Positions 34,537 to 43,473 of a DNA stretch of 64,000 nucleotides are shown one piece after another. Origin of the DNA: JADLGL01 sp050184415 (GTDB lineage: Bacteria; Pseudomonadota; Alphaproteobacteria; Rhizobiales; Kaistiaceae); the NCBI GenBank assembly GCA_050184415.1, contig JBFXAJ010000002.1:1-64000 (forward strand), read 5' to 3'. Every line of letters begins with the position of its first letter. Positions within the stretch are counted from its first letter, which is position 1. A program made the translations under genes and the position numbers. The notes under the pieces were generated by a model. It did no database searches. It saw only the letters and a list, made by a program, of their open reading frames with translations, and was not told the DNA's origin.

Positions 34537-35388
34537 TCATAGGCCGAACCGTTGCCACTCGGCGCGATCCTCGGCCGCGGAGATCATCGCATCTGCGGCC
34601 TGCGCCGCCAAGCCACCCCCCGTGCCACCGACCAGACGGCGGAACATGCCGCGTCGCTCGGCGATGACCGGGAGCTTGACCTTGTCGCCATACCGCTCGC
34701 GCATGACGGTTCTGACATCGCCCAGGCGGTCGATCAGGCCGTAGGTCACCGCGGCCGCGCCCGTCCAGTAGGCGCCGTTGAAGAGGTCCGCGGTCGTGGA
34801 GAGGCCGGGACGCCGCGCCTTGACCAGCGCAATGAACCACTGATGGATCTCTTCCTGGAGGGCGCGGAGGTGCTCCACGTCGGCCTTCTTCTCCGGCGAG
34901 AAAGGGTCGAGCATCGCCTTGGACTTGCCGGCCGTATAGAGGCGGCGCTCGACGCCGAGCTTCTCCATGAGGCCGGTGAAGCCGAAGCCGGCCGAGACGA
35001 CGCCGATCGACCCGATGACGGAGTTGCGGTCGGCGATGATCTCGTCGGCGGCAAGTGCGACGAGATAGCCGCCCGACGCCGCGACATCCTCGACGAAGGC
35101 GATGACCGGCTTCTTCTTCTCGGCGGCGAGGGCCCGGATGCGCTGGTGGATGAGGTTGGCCTGGACCGGGGAGCCGCCCGGCGAATTGATGACGATTGCG
35201 ACCGCCACCGCGTCGCGGTTGCCGAACGCGCGGTCGAGCGGCTTTGTCACCGAGTCGATGCTGAGCCTTTGACCATAGCCGCGGCTGGCGATGACCCCGC
35301 TGAGGCTGACGACGGGAACGACGGGCGCCGCCGCCCGCAGGTACGGAAATCGGCGTCGCGGCGTCGGCGTCGGTGCGGTATCGGTCAT
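34537..35388 (-). CDS. sppA: S49 family signal peptide peptidase SppA (short form)
   Basis: 283-aa serine protease of the ClpP fold that degrades cleaved signal peptides. The Ser/Lys dyad is visible: nucleophile in EDVAASGGYLVALAAD (about residue 100) and Lys in YTAGKSKAMLDPF. INSPGGSPVQA and NSVIGSIGVVSAGFGF are family motifs. This is the half-size, single-domain type. ATG 35388 was chosen because homology begins there; the open frame runs far upstream into the methyltransferase gene. No obvious N-terminal membrane helix is present, so localisation is uncertain. Confidence 0.9.
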   Translation of the reverse strand: MTDTAPTPTPRRRFPYLRAAAPVVPVVSLSGVIASRGYGQRLSIDSVTKPLDRAFGNRDAVAVAIVINSPGGSPVQANLIHQRIRALAAEKKKPVIAFVEDVAASGGYLVALAADEIIADRNSVIGSIGVVSAGFGFTGLMEKLGVERRLYTAGKSKAMLDPFSPEKKADVEHLRALQEEIHQWFIALVKARRPGLSTTADLFNGAYWTGAAAVTYGLIDRLGDVRTVMRERYGDKVKLPVIAERRGMFRRLVGGTGGGLAAQAADAMISAAEDRAEWQRFGL

Positions 35389-35431
35389 TTCCCGGTCCTT
35401 GCGCCAGGTTCGGCGCGGCATGCTTCGGTTG

Positions 35432-36253
35432 TCAAATGGCCCCGCCCACAGCGTGCCGCCAGGGCGGATGCGCCTCCGAGAGGTCCGCAACGCCACGAAG
35501 GATCGCCTCGACATTCGGGGCGAAGGCGTTGCCCGGGCCGTCATGCAGGACCAGGCCCGGGAGGATCGTCGGCGATCCCCGTCGTCCCTTGCGGGCGCCG
35601 AGCAACAGCCGATGCGCCGGTTCCTCAGCGCGCGGATGGATCGGCAGCAGCACGACGTCTCCGAAGCGCCGGCCGAGGACGTCGAGCGCCTCGGCGACGG
35701 CCGACGCCAGAGTGACGGCCACCAGCAGGCCTTGCGGACGCAAGGCCGATGCCGCCGTGCGAAACCATGGCTCGAGGCCGTCAGGCAGGACATGCGCAGC
35801 GGCGCGGGCCGCCGCCGGCGACACACGGACGGACCGGTTGTCGTGGAATGGCGGATTGGTGAGAACGGCGGCGGCTTCGCCGCGAGGGATTCCGGCCGCG
35901 ATCCGCGCCGCCTCCGGAGCCGCGACATCGACCTCCGCAATAGCCACCCGTTCGGCGAGCGCGGCGTTCTCGGCCCGGGCAAGCGTCGTTCGTGCCACCG
36001 CGACCAGCGCCGCTTCGCGCTCGACCAGCACCACGGAAGCGGCCGGCCGGAGGCTGGCGGCGCAAAGGCCCGCTACGCCCGCCCCGGCGCCGAGGTCGAC
36101 GATCACGCCTTCAAGGCCGACGGGCAGGGCTGCGGCGAGAAGCACCGCCTCGAGACCGGACCGGTGATGGCCCCGCTTCGGCTGCAGGATACTGACGCGA
36201 CCGCCGAGGAAGGCATCGGCGGAATAGTCCTCGGCGTTCACCGCAAGGCTCAT
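35432..36253 (-). CDS. TrmN6-like N6-adenine methyltransferase
   Basis: 273-aa class I methyltransferase related to tRNA1(Val) A37 N6-methyltransferase. Start region GGRVSILQPKRGHHRSGLEA then VLLAAALP; SAM motif IVDLGAGAGVAGLCAA (about 50-65); catalytic NPPF motif in AAVLTNPPFHDNR (about 128-140), typical of N6-adenine or glutamine methyltransferases. Target RNA is inferred from the family. Its ATG overlaps the DUF2007 stop (4 bp). Confidence 0.88.
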   Translation of the reverse strand: MSLAVNAEDYSADAFLGGRVSILQPKRGHHRSGLEAVLLAAALPVGLEGVIVDLGAGAGVAGLCAASLRPAASVVLVEREAALVAVARTTLARAENAALAERVAIAEVDVAAPEAARIAAGIPRGEAAAVLTNPPFHDNRSVRVSPAAARAAAHVLPDGLEPWFRTAASALRPQGLLVAVTLASAVAEALDVLGRRFGDVVLLPIHPRAEEPAHRLLLGARKGRRGSPTILPGLVLHDGPGNAFAPNVEAILRGVADLSEAHPPWRHAVGGAI

Positions 36254-36486
36254 CGCGGCTTGCGTGGCCGCGAAACCTCGGCCGCCATGCCGGATTCTTC
36301 GAGGATTGCCCGTGCTGCCTCGATCTCGTCGCTCGGCACCAGAAGCCGCCGCGGCAGGATGCCGATCGATCCTTCGATGATGCTCATGTTCTGATCAAAA
36401 ATCTGTGTCGGAATTCCTGCTTCCTTAAGCAGAGCCTCCACGAAGGACAGAAGGACGGCATCGTTCGTCCTCAGGACTTCTTCCAT
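36250..36486 (-). CDS. DUF2007 family protein (78 aa)
   Basis: MEEVLRTNDAVLLSFVEALL then KEAGIPTQIFDQNMSIIEGS and LPRRLLVPSDEIEAARAILEESG. This is the DUF2007/PII-like small domain, thought to bind a ligand or partner. ATG 36486 was chosen on homology; the longer frame upstream runs into the ispB promoter. It heads a minus-strand run (DUF2007, TrmN6-like, sppA, small protein, glyQ, glyS) and is divergent from ispB. Confidence 0.85.
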   Translation of the reverse strand: MEEVLRTNDAVLLSFVEALLKEAGIPTQIFDQNMSIIEGSIGILPRRLLVPSDEIEAARAILEESGMAAEVSRPRKPR

Positions 36487-36625
36487 TGCTTCGCTCAACC
36501 TCCGACGGCCGGAGGACAGTAGGGATGGCGCCGGCCTTAGACAATGCGCGGCGGCGGGCGCGGCTTGTTCCTCTTCTGGCTTCTGCCTATTGTCGCCGCC
36601 GGCGAGGGGTCGAGGGAGTTGGCGT

Positions 36626-37645
36626 TTGGGCGTTGTAGTTGCTCTCGACGAGGACCAGCGGCGGCGGCCGTCCGGAATTGAAGCGCTGTCCAGCCTCGTT
36701 CGAGCCGACCTCGAGCGGGTCAATGCGATGATCCTGTCGCGCACCGGCTCGGACGTCGCGCTCATTCCCGAGGTCGCCAACCACCTCATCTCGTCCGGCG
36801 GCAAGCGCCTGCGGCCGATGCTGACCCTCGCGGCCGCCCGGATGTGCGGCTACGCCGGCACGGGCCACGTCAACCTCGCCGCCGGCGTCGAGTTCATGCA
36901 CACGGCGACGCTCCTTCACGACGACGTCGTGGACGACAGCGAACTCCGCCGCGGCAAGCTCGCCGCCCGCATGCTGTGGGGCAACGCCGCCAGCGTCCTC
37001 GTCGGCGACTTCCTGCTCGGCCAGGCGTTCAAGATGATGGTGGAAGTCGGCTCGATCGACGCCCTCGCGATCCTCTCCGACGCCGCCGCCGTCATCGCGG
37101 AAGGCGAGGTCCATCAACTCGCCGCCGCCAACAACATGGCGACGACCGAGGACGAGTACCTTGCCATCGTCATGGCCAAGACCGCGTCCCTGTTCGCGGC
37201 GGCGGCCGAGGTCGGCCCGGTCCTTGCCGGCGGCGGGCGGGACGAGCGCGCCGCGTTCCGGTCCTACGGATCCAATCTCGGCCTCGTCTTCCAGCTCATC
37301 GACGACGTCCTCGACTATGGCGGGGACTCCAGCGACCTCGGCAAGTCCGTCGGCGACGATTTTCGCGAGGGCAAGATCACGCTCCCGCTCGTCCTCTCCT
37401 ATCGCCGCGGCTCCAATGCCGATCGCGCCTTCTGGCGGCGCGTGGTGGAGCGCAAGGAGATCGTGGATGGCGACCTCGAGCAGGCAATCGCCCTCCTCCG
37501 CAAGCACAATGCGCTTGACGATACCGTTCGCCGTGCCCGCCACTACGGCGACGTCGCCCGCGACGCGCTCGCGCCGTTCCCGGATTCGCCACACAAAGCT
37601 GCGCTTCTTGAAGCCGTCGATTTCTGTATCGAACGCGCCTACTGA
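36626..37645 (+). CDS. ispB: Polyprenyl (octa/decaprenyl) diphosphate synthase
   Basis: 339-aa trans-prenyltransferase that builds the ubiquinone side chain. Both aspartate-rich motifs are intact: LLHDDVVDDSELRRG (about 97-111) and LIDDVLDYGG (about 225). PEVANHLISSGGKRLRPMLT is also diagnostic. I chose TTG 36626, with GAGGGAG 7 nt upstream, because homologues begin MGVVVALDE-like; an open frame extends 12 codons further. UbiG at 4.2 kb uses the product downstream. Divergent from DUF2007. Confidence 0.93.
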   Translation: MGVVVALDEDQRRRPSGIEALSSLVRADLERVNAMILSRTGSDVALIPEVANHLISSGGKRLRPMLTLAAARMCGYAGTGHVNLAAGVEFMHTATLLHDDVVDDSELRRGKLAARMLWGNAASVLVGDFLLGQAFKMMVEVGSIDALAILSDAAAVIAEGEVHQLAAANNMATTEDEYLAIVMAKTASLFAAAAEVGPVLAGGGRDERAAFRSYGSNLGLVFQLIDDVLDYGGDSSDLGKSVGDDFREGKITLPLVLSYRRGSNADRAFWRRVVERKEIVDGDLEQAIALLRKHNALDDTVRRARHYGDVARDALAPFPDSPHKAALLEAVDFCIERAY

Positions 37646-37694
37646 CCAATAGCGGACGCCACCCGCTCCGCCAGCACCAGGACGAAGAAAGTCC

Positions 37695-39371
37695 ATGCGA
37701 CTCCGCCTCAAGGCAGCAGCCCTCATCCTTGCCCCCGCCCTTGCCGTCGCCGGAACGCTTCCGGCATCCGCGCAGGCGCCGGGGGCACCGCTGGTCACCA
37801 CCACGAGCGGCGCCTTCCTCGCCGCGCAGGCGGCAGCGGCTCAGAACGACATCGAGGCGGCGGCCTGGTACTACAGCTTCGTCCTGCAGCGTGATCCCGC
37901 GAACACGCAGCTCGCGAGCCTCGTGTTCTCGATGTGGCTGGACATCGGCAACATCGCCGCCGCGGCCCCGATCGCCGGCGGGCTGGTGGAAATCGACCCC
38001 ACCTACGAGCCCGCCCGTCTGGTCCTCGCCACACAGGCGATCCGCACGGCCCAGTTCGAGGCGGCCCGCACGCATCTTGACGCCATCGAAGGCGATCCGA
38101 TCGCCACCCTCGCGGTGGGCCTGGTCAATGGCTGGGTTGATTTCGGGCTCGGCGACCCCGAGGCCGCCCTGGTGCGGATCGACGCGCTGTCGGGTGAGCC
38201 CTGGTACGAACCGTTCAAGATCTACCACAGCGCCCTCATCGCCGACGCCGCGGGCCTGACCGACCGCGCCCTCGCTTTGGCGGAGGTCTCCTATTCCATC
38301 GATCAGTCCCTCGGCCCGACGGAACTCCTCGCGAGCCTCCTGGCCCGCACCGGGGACGTGGCGCGCGCCACCGAGGTCCTGAACGCCTTCCTTGCCGAGG
38401 TGCCGGACCAGCCGCTCGCCCTTGCCCGGCTCCGGGCCATCGAGGCCGGCGATTTCGGCGGACCGATCGTGGCGGACGCCCGCGGCGGCGCCGGCCAGGT
38501 CTTCTACGACCTCGCCACGGCGATCGGCGACGATGGCGGCCAAACCACGGTCCCGTTCCTGCAGCTTGCGCGGCGCCTGTTGCCGGATTCCTCCCTCACG
38601 GCGCTTGCGCTGGGGGACCTCCTGCAGAATCTCGACCGCCAGCTCGAGGCGATCAACGCCTTCGACACCATCGACGTCGATGACCCGCTCTATCCGCTGG
38701 CGGCGACGTCGGCGGCAACGAGCGAGGCGATCCTCGGCCAGATCGATGACGCCATCGCCCGGCTTACGCCTATCGCGGCCGCGGATCCCACCGACCCGGT
38801 CATCGCGCTGGCGCTCGGCAATCTCTATCGCAGCCAGGAGCGTTTCGCGGAGACGATCGAGGCAGTCGCGCCCGCGATCGACGCCGAGGCCGATCCATCG
38901 CCCTCCTATTGGCGGCTCTATTTCGTGCGGGCCATCGGCTACGAGCGCGAGGGCGAGTTCGACCTCGCGGTCGCCGACTTCCGGCGGGCGCTCGAACTCG
39001 CCCCCGATCATCCCGACGTCCTCAACTATCTCGGCTATTCGTGGATCGACCGCGGCGAGAACACCGAAGAGGCGCTGGCGATGATCCAGCGCGCGGTGGA
39101 GCAGCAGCCGGAAGCAGGCTACATCGTCGACAGCCTCGGCTGGGCCTATTACAAGCTCGGCGACTATGAGCTTGCGGTGGAGACCCTCGAACGCGCCGTC
39201 GAGCTGACGCCCAACAACCCCGAGATCTTCGACCATCTGGGCGACGCCTACTGGCGCGTGGGGCGCCGGATCGAGGCTGCCTATCAGTGGAACCACGCCC
39301 TCATTTTCGACCCGACGGACGAGCAGCGCGCGCGGATCGCCGACAAGCTGCTCAACGGTCTTCCGGATTGA
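37695..39371 (+). CDS. Exported tetratricopeptide repeat protein
   Basis: 558 aa with a signal peptide (residues 1-27, ALILAPALAVAGTLPASAQ) and about a dozen TPR-like helix pairs. The C-terminal repeats are clearest: DFRRALELAPDHPDVLNYLG, YSWIDRGENTEEALAMIQRA, VDSLGWAYYKLGDYELAVET and NPEIFDHLGDAYWRVGRR. Periplasmic scaffold or interaction role is likely. In Hyphomicrobiales this gene regularly sits between ispB and ispE. Its stop overlaps the ispE start (TTGA). Confidence 0.9.
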   Translation: MRLRLKAAALILAPALAVAGTLPASAQAPGAPLVTTTSGAFLAAQAAAAQNDIEAAAWYYSFVLQRDPANTQLASLVFSMWLDIGNIAAAAPIAGGLVEIDPTYEPARLVLATQAIRTAQFEAARTHLDAIEGDPIATLAVGLVNGWVDFGLGDPEAALVRIDALSGEPWYEPFKIYHSALIADAAGLTDRALALAEVSYSIDQSLGPTELLASLLARTGDVARATEVLNAFLAEVPDQPLALARLRAIEAGDFGGPIVADARGGAGQVFYDLATAIGDDGGQTTVPFLQLARRLLPDSSLTALALGDLLQNLDRQLEAINAFDTIDVDDPLYPLAATSAATSEAILGQIDDAIARLTPIAAADPTDPVIALALGNLYRSQERFAETIEAVAPAIDAEADPSPSYWRLYFVRAIGYEREGEFDLAVADFRRALELAPDHPDVLNYLGYSWIDRGENTEEALAMIQRAVEQQPEAGYIVDSLGWAYYKLGDYELAVETLERAVELTPNNPEIFDHLGDAYWRVGRRIEAAYQWNHALIFDPTDEQRARIADKLLNGLPD

Positions 39372-40282
39372 CACGGGCCGCCGGCGACGCCGTCGAGGAA
39401 AGGGCGCCCGATCCGGCGACAAGAGAGGCCGCCCGGGCCAAGCTCAACCTTGCCCTCCACGTGCTCGGGAGGCGCAGCGACGGTTTCCATGACCTGGAAT
39501 CGCTCGTCGTCTTCGCCGACGCCGGCGACGTCCTGACGGTCGAGGAGGGGACCCCGCGCCTCGAAATCGACGGGCCCTTCGCCCATCAGCTTGCCGCGGA
39601 GCCGTCCGAGGGCAATCTCGTCGCACGAGTTGCCGCGCACTTCACGGTCGTCGCAGGCGTGGAGCGTGGAGACCTCCGGGTGCGGCTGCAGAAGAACCTG
39701 CCCGTCGGCGCGGGGCTCGGAGGCGGCTCGGCCGACGCTGCCGCGATGCTCCGCATCCTCGCCGGCCGCGCCGAGGTACCGGTGCCCGGCGACGTGCTTC
39801 ACGAGGTGGCCGGCGAACTCGGCGCCGACGTGCCCATGTGCCTCGTGTCCGAGCCTCTTTTGGCCGGCGGCAAGGGCGAGCGGCTTCGGACCGTTCCTGG
39901 CATCCCCGCGCTTCATGTCGTGCTCGTCTGGCCGGCGGTTTCGGTAAGTACGGCGATGGTCTTCCGGCGGCTGTTCGGACCGCGCGACCCCGAGCTCCCC
40001 ACATTGCCGGCGGCGTTCGCCAGCGTCGCGGAGTTCGTCCGCTGGCTGAGGCAGACCCGCAACGGGCTCGAGGACACCGCCCGGGACTGCGCTCCGGCGA
40101 TCGGTCACGCGCTGCAGGCGCTGATCGCATCACCCGGCTGCATGTTCGCCCGGATGTCGGGCTCGGGCTCGACGGTGTTCGGCATCTTCCCCTTCCGCGA
40201 CGCGGCCGAGCACGCGGCCCGTCTCATCCGCTCCGCCGAACCGGACTGGTGGGCGATAGCCACCACGACCGGCGGCTCCTGA
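39368..40282 (+). CDS. ispE: 4-diphosphocytidyl-2-C-methyl-D-erythritol kinase
   Basis: 304-aa GHMP kinase of the MEP isoprenoid pathway, phosphorylating CDP-ME. ATP motif LPVGAGLGGGSADAAAMLRI (about 113-132), substrate region ARAKLNLALHVLGRRSDGFH near residue 20, and the C-terminal ARMSGSGSTVFGIF glycine-rich motif. I chose TTG 39368, which overlaps the TPR gene stop; the earlier ATG 39287 would lie deep inside the TPR gene. IspH of the same pathway is at the right edge of the window. Confidence 0.93.
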   Translation: MTRAAGDAVEERAPDPATREAARAKLNLALHVLGRRSDGFHDLESLVVFADAGDVLTVEEGTPRLEIDGPFAHQLAAEPSEGNLVARVAAHFTVVAGVERGDLRVRLQKNLPVGAGLGGGSADAAAMLRILAGRAEVPVPGDVLHEVAGELGADVPMCLVSEPLLAGGKGERLRTVPGIPALHVVLVWPAVSVSTAMVFRRLFGPRDPELPTLPAAFASVAEFVRWLRQTRNGLEDTARDCAPAIGHALQALIASPGCMFARMSGSGSTVFGIFPFRDAAEHAARLIRSAEPDWWAIATTTGGS

Positions 40283-40292
40283 GGAGTTTCCC

Positions 40293-40808
40293 TTGTCCGA
40301 CGAAATGATTCCGATCCGCTTTGCGGTCTTGACCGTTTCCGACACGCGGACTCCGGCCGACGACAAATCCGGCGACACGCTCGCGACCCGGATCGGCGAG
40401 GCGGGCCATGTGCTCGCCGACCGGAAGATCGTGCCCGACGATTTCGGAGCGATCCGCCATGCCGTAGAGCCCTGGATCGACGACCCCGAGGTGGACGTGA
40501 TCCTGACGACCGGCGGCACCGGTCTGGCCGTCCGCGACGTGACGCCGGACGCGATCGAGCCGCTGTTCGACAAGAGGATCGAAGGCTTCGCGGCCGTCTT
40601 TCACCGCATCAGCTTCGAGAAGATCGGCACGTCGACGATCCAGTCGCGCGCGACGGCGGGACTTGCGCGCGACACCTTCATCTTCGTCCTGCCGGGCTCC
40701 CCCGGCGCCTGCCGCGACGCCTGGGACGGCATCCTGAAGCTCCAGTTCGACAGCCGGCAGAAGCCGTGCAACTTCACGGAAGTGATGCCGCGCCTCAAGC
40801 GCGCCTGA
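40293..40808 (+). CDS. moaB: Molybdopterin adenylyltransferase-type protein MoaB
   Basis: 171-aa MoaB/MogA family protein, adenylating molybdopterin in molybdenum cofactor synthesis. FAVLTVSDTRTPADDKSGDT at the start, VILTTGGTGLAVRDVTPDA (MPT-binding GGTG loop) and FVLPGSPGACRDAWDGIL are diagnostic. TTG 40293 has GAGGAG about 7 nt upstream. It lies 10 bp after ispE. Confidence 0.95.
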   Translation: MSDEMIPIRFAVLTVSDTRTPADDKSGDTLATRIGEAGHVLADRKIVPDDFGAIRHAVEPWIDDPEVDVILTTGGTGLAVRDVTPDAIEPLFDKRIEGFAAVFHRISFEKIGTSTIQSRATAGLARDTFIFVLPGSPGACRDAWDGILKLQFDSRQKPCNFTEVMPRLKRA

Positions 40809-40833
40809 GGGGCCCGCCTTGCGGCGAGGCCCC
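40809..40833 (+). terminator. GC-rich hairpin after moaB
   Basis: GGGGCC-CGCC-ttgc-GGCG-a-GGCCCC forms a 10-bp stem with a 1-nt bulge, right after the moaB stop. No T-tract follows, so this is a terminator-like or mRNA-stabilising hairpin rather than a textbook intrinsic terminator. Confidence 0.4.
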
Positions 40834-40884
40834 CCCGTGCCCTCTGCCAGGCGATGGCTATGGCGCCGCCGCCGCGACGGCGTC

Positions 40885-41520
40885 ACGAAGTCGATGAAGG
40901 CGCTCGGCCTCATCGAGAGCGTCTGTCGCCCGGGCGGCAATCTCACCGGTTTCACGACCTTCGGATCGTTCCCCGACAGCAAGCGGCTCCAGCTCGTCCA
41001 CGAGATGCTGCCTTTTCGGACGCACAATCGACGTCATGCTCGACCAGACGATGCCGGGCCTCGACGAGGACGTCCGCGGACTCGATGAGGCCGCTGCGCA
41101 ACTGGGGCTCGTGCTGCGAATCCACACCGCAAGCAACGTGCCTGAGGTCAACGCCGCGTTTACGCAGATGGTGGCCGCTTCGAGCCGGGCGCTCCTGATC
41201 CAGTTCGGCTCCTCCTTCGTCGGACGTCGCTTCAGGGCCACATCCTGGCCCGCGCTGCCGAGGCGGGCATCGCAACGATGCACGGATCCCGGGAAGGTCC
41301 GATCGCGGGAGGGCTGATGAGCTACGGCATCGACCTTCCCGCCCTCTATCATGGCGCCGGAGCCTATGTCCGCCGCATCCCGAACGGCGAAGACCCCGCT
41401 GAGCTGCCCGTCGTTGAGCCGACGGCCTTCGAGCTCGTCATCAACCTCGCCACAGCCGAGGCGCTCGGAATCAGCGTTCCGCTCAACCTCATCGTCACGG
41501 CCACGGAGATCATCGAATAG
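40885..41520 (+). pseudogene. ABC transporter substrate-binding protein (ABC_sub_bind type), decayed
   Basis: Three fragments in three frames match successive parts of the TrpX/YnfQ-like substrate-binding family (PF04392). Frame one (to ~41014): LIESVCRPGGNLTGFTTF then SKRLQLVHEMLP. Frame two (~41036-41225): GLDEAAAQLGLVLRIHTASN then FTQMVAASSRALLIQFGSS. Frame three (~41300-41520): GLMSYGIDLPALYHGAGAYV, LPVVEPTAFELVINLATAEA and LGISVPLNL. Two frameshifts and the loss of the signal peptide region show a dead gene. No permease or ATPase partner is nearby. Confidence 0.8.
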
Positions 41521-41559
41521 CGACGGTCCGGCGCCGCACTCGACGTGTTGCAGCTTTGC

Positions 41560-41574
41560 GTTCTTGCTTTGTTC
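41560..41574 (+). promoter_or_regulatory. LexA (SOS) box GTTC-N7-GTTC
   Basis: GTTC at 41560-41563 and GTTC at 41571-41574, exactly 7 bp apart, match the alphaproteobacterial LexA operator. It ends 25 bp before the ATG of the radical SAM gene (41600), in a region otherwise without a gene. A further GAAC at 41579-41582 also makes GTTC-atgc-GAAC. Placement at a promoter of a gene in the photoproduct-lyase superfamily supports function; LexA itself is not in the window. Confidence 0.75.
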
Positions 41575-41599
41575 ATGCGAACGGCGTAGGAATGAATTC

Positions 41600-42733
41600 A
41601 TGTCCGCCGCCCGCAACACACAGGATTCGCCGAAGGGCGCTCTTGTCTCGTCGAGGATCGACGCGGTCCCGATCGCGCCCGATCGGCGGCGCGGGCGGGG
41701 CACCGAGTCGAGCCGAACCGGCCGCTTCGAGCCGCTCCAGCGCGTCGATGTCGACGATGGCTGGGACTCGCTGGACGAGCTTCCGCCGCTCAAGACCGAG
41801 GTCCAGATCGAGCGGCCGCGGAAGATCATCACCACCAACGATTCGCCCGATATCGGCTTCAACCAGTCGATCAACCCCTATCGCGGCTGCGAGCACGGCT
41901 GCGTCTACTGCTTTGCCCGGCCGACGCACGCTTATATGGGCCTGTCGCCGGGCCTCGACTTCGAGACAAAGCTGTTCGCCAAGCCCGATGCCGCGCGGCT
42001 CCTCGAGAAGGAGCTGTCGAAGCCCGGCTACAAGGTCGACAAGATCGCGATCGGCACCAACACCGATCCGTACCAGCCGATCGAGAAGAAGCACCGCATC
42101 ATGCGCGAGGTGCTCGAGGTCCTGTCGCGGGCGAACCATCCCGTCGGCATCCTGACCAAGAACGCGCTCATCACACGCGACATCGACCTCCTCGCGCCGA
42201 TGGCCGAACGCGGCCTCGTCCGCGTCGGCATGTCGGTGACGACGCTGGACCGGAAGCTCGCCCGCGCGATGGAGCCGCGGGCCTCGACGCCGCCGAAGCG
42301 GCTCGATGCCCTGCGCCAGCTCTCCGCGGCCGGCATCCCGACCTTCGTGATGACCGCCCCGATCATCCCGGCCGTCAACGAAGCCGAGATGGAGCGCATC
42401 CTCGATGCAGCGAAGGCGCAGGGCGTGATCGGGGCCGGCTACGTGCTCCTTCGGCTGACGCAGGAGGTGGCGGAGCTCTTCAAGGAGTTCCTGCGCGCCC
42501 ACTATCCGGACCGCTACGAGCACGTCCTGTCGCTGATCCGCTCGATGCGCGGCGGCAGGGACTATGATTCGAGCTGGGGCCAGCGGATGACCGGCAATGG
42601 CCCCTATGCCTGGCAGATCGGCCGGCGGTTCGAGATCGCGTGCAAGCGGCTCGGTCTCGACGGCGAGCATCCGCCGCTCCGGACCGACCTCTTCCGGCCG
42701 CCGCTCCAGCCTGCGCAGCTCAGCCTGTTCTGA
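41600..42733 (+). CDS. PA0069 family radical SAM protein (SplB-related)
   Basis: 377 aa. The radical SAM Fe-S motif is in YRGCEHGCVYCFARPTH (CX3CX2C, about residues 93-109). Further motifs: IAIGTNTDPYQPIEKKHRIM, VGILTKNALITRD and VGMSVTTLDRKL, all of the COG1533 group that includes spore photoproduct lyase. Family function is unknown; a DNA-repair role is supported here by the LexA box just upstream. An AGGA site lies 7 nt before ATG 41600; the longer frame upstream crosses the pseudogene and was not used. Confidence 0.9.
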   Translation: MSAARNTQDSPKGALVSSRIDAVPIAPDRRRGRGTESSRTGRFEPLQRVDVDDGWDSLDELPPLKTEVQIERPRKIITTNDSPDIGFNQSINPYRGCEHGCVYCFARPTHAYMGLSPGLDFETKLFAKPDAARLLEKELSKPGYKVDKIAIGTNTDPYQPIEKKHRIMREVLEVLSRANHPVGILTKNALITRDIDLLAPMAERGLVRVGMSVTTLDRKLARAMEPRASTPPKRLDALRQLSAAGIPTFVMTAPIIPAVNEAEMERILDAAKAQGVIGAGYVLLRLTQEVAELFKEFLRAHYPDRYEHVLSLIRSMRGGRDYDSSWGQRMTGNGPYAWQIGRRFEIACKRLGLDGEHPPLRTDLFRPPLQPAQLSLF

Positions 42734-42783
42734 GGGCGACCGGCCGCAGTTGATTCGCACCGCGCGATCGGCACGATGCGCGG

Positions 42784-43473
42784 ATGCCCCGCCGTGCCAA
42801 GACCGATTCGATGTTGCTCCCCGAAGAGCCGCAGAAGCCGACGGACGAGTTCGAGCGTCGGGCCCGGAAGCGGGGGGCGACATGGGTCGCCGGCGTGGAC
42901 GAGGTCGGCCGCGGCCCGCTGGCTGGTCCAGTCGTCGTCGCCGCCGTCATGTTCGACGGTCCAAAATTCCCGCGCGGCCTGCAGGATTCGAAGCAGATCG
43001 ATCGCGCCGAGCGCGAGCGTCTCTACGACAAGATCATGGAACGGGCCCTCGTGTCGGTCGCGGTCGCGAGCCGCGAGCGGGTGGACCGTATGAACATTCT
43101 CCGGGCATCGCTCTGGGCGATGAGCCAGGCCCTCCGCGGCCTCGAACGAACGCCGGACCATGTGCTGGTCGACGGCAACATGCTGCCGCCATGGCTGCCC
43201 TGCCCAGCACAGACGCTGGTCGGCGGCGACGGCCGATCCGTATCGATCGCGGCGGCGTCGATCGTCGCCAAGGTGACGCGCGACCGTCTGATGTCCCGGG
43301 TCGGCCGCGCCTTCCCCGGCTACGGCTTCGAATCGCACATGGGATACTCGACCCCGGCCCATTTCGCCGCGCTCGACGAGCATGGCCCTTGCGTCCACCA
43401 CCGGCGGAGCTTTGCGCCAGTGCGGCTGCAGCTTGAGCCGGAGGAAGCCGAGCCCGAGGCTCTGCTGATCTAG
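42784..43473 (+). CDS. rnhB: Ribonuclease HII
   Basis: 229-aa endonuclease that removes RNA from RNA-DNA hybrids and starts excision of misincorporated ribonucleotides. The DEDD active site is visible: DEVGRGPLAGPVVVAAV (about residues 39-55), HVLVDGNMLPP, and SIVAKVTRDR. HMGYSTPAHFAAL and HRRSFAPV are also conserved. It follows the radical SAM gene by 50 bp, which may make it part of a LexA-influenced transcript; ccrM is often adjacent to rnhB in relatives but is 10 kb away here. Confidence 0.96.
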   Translation: MPRRAKTDSMLLPEEPQKPTDEFERRARKRGATWVAGVDEVGRGPLAGPVVVAAVMFDGPKFPRGLQDSKQIDRAERERLYDKIMERALVSVAVASRERVDRMNILRASLWAMSQALRGLERTPDHVLVDGNMLPPWLPCPAQTLVGGDGRSVSIAAASIVAKVTRDRLMSRVGRAFPGYGFESHMGYSTPAHFAALDEHGPCVHHRRSFAPVRLQLEPEEAEPEALLI

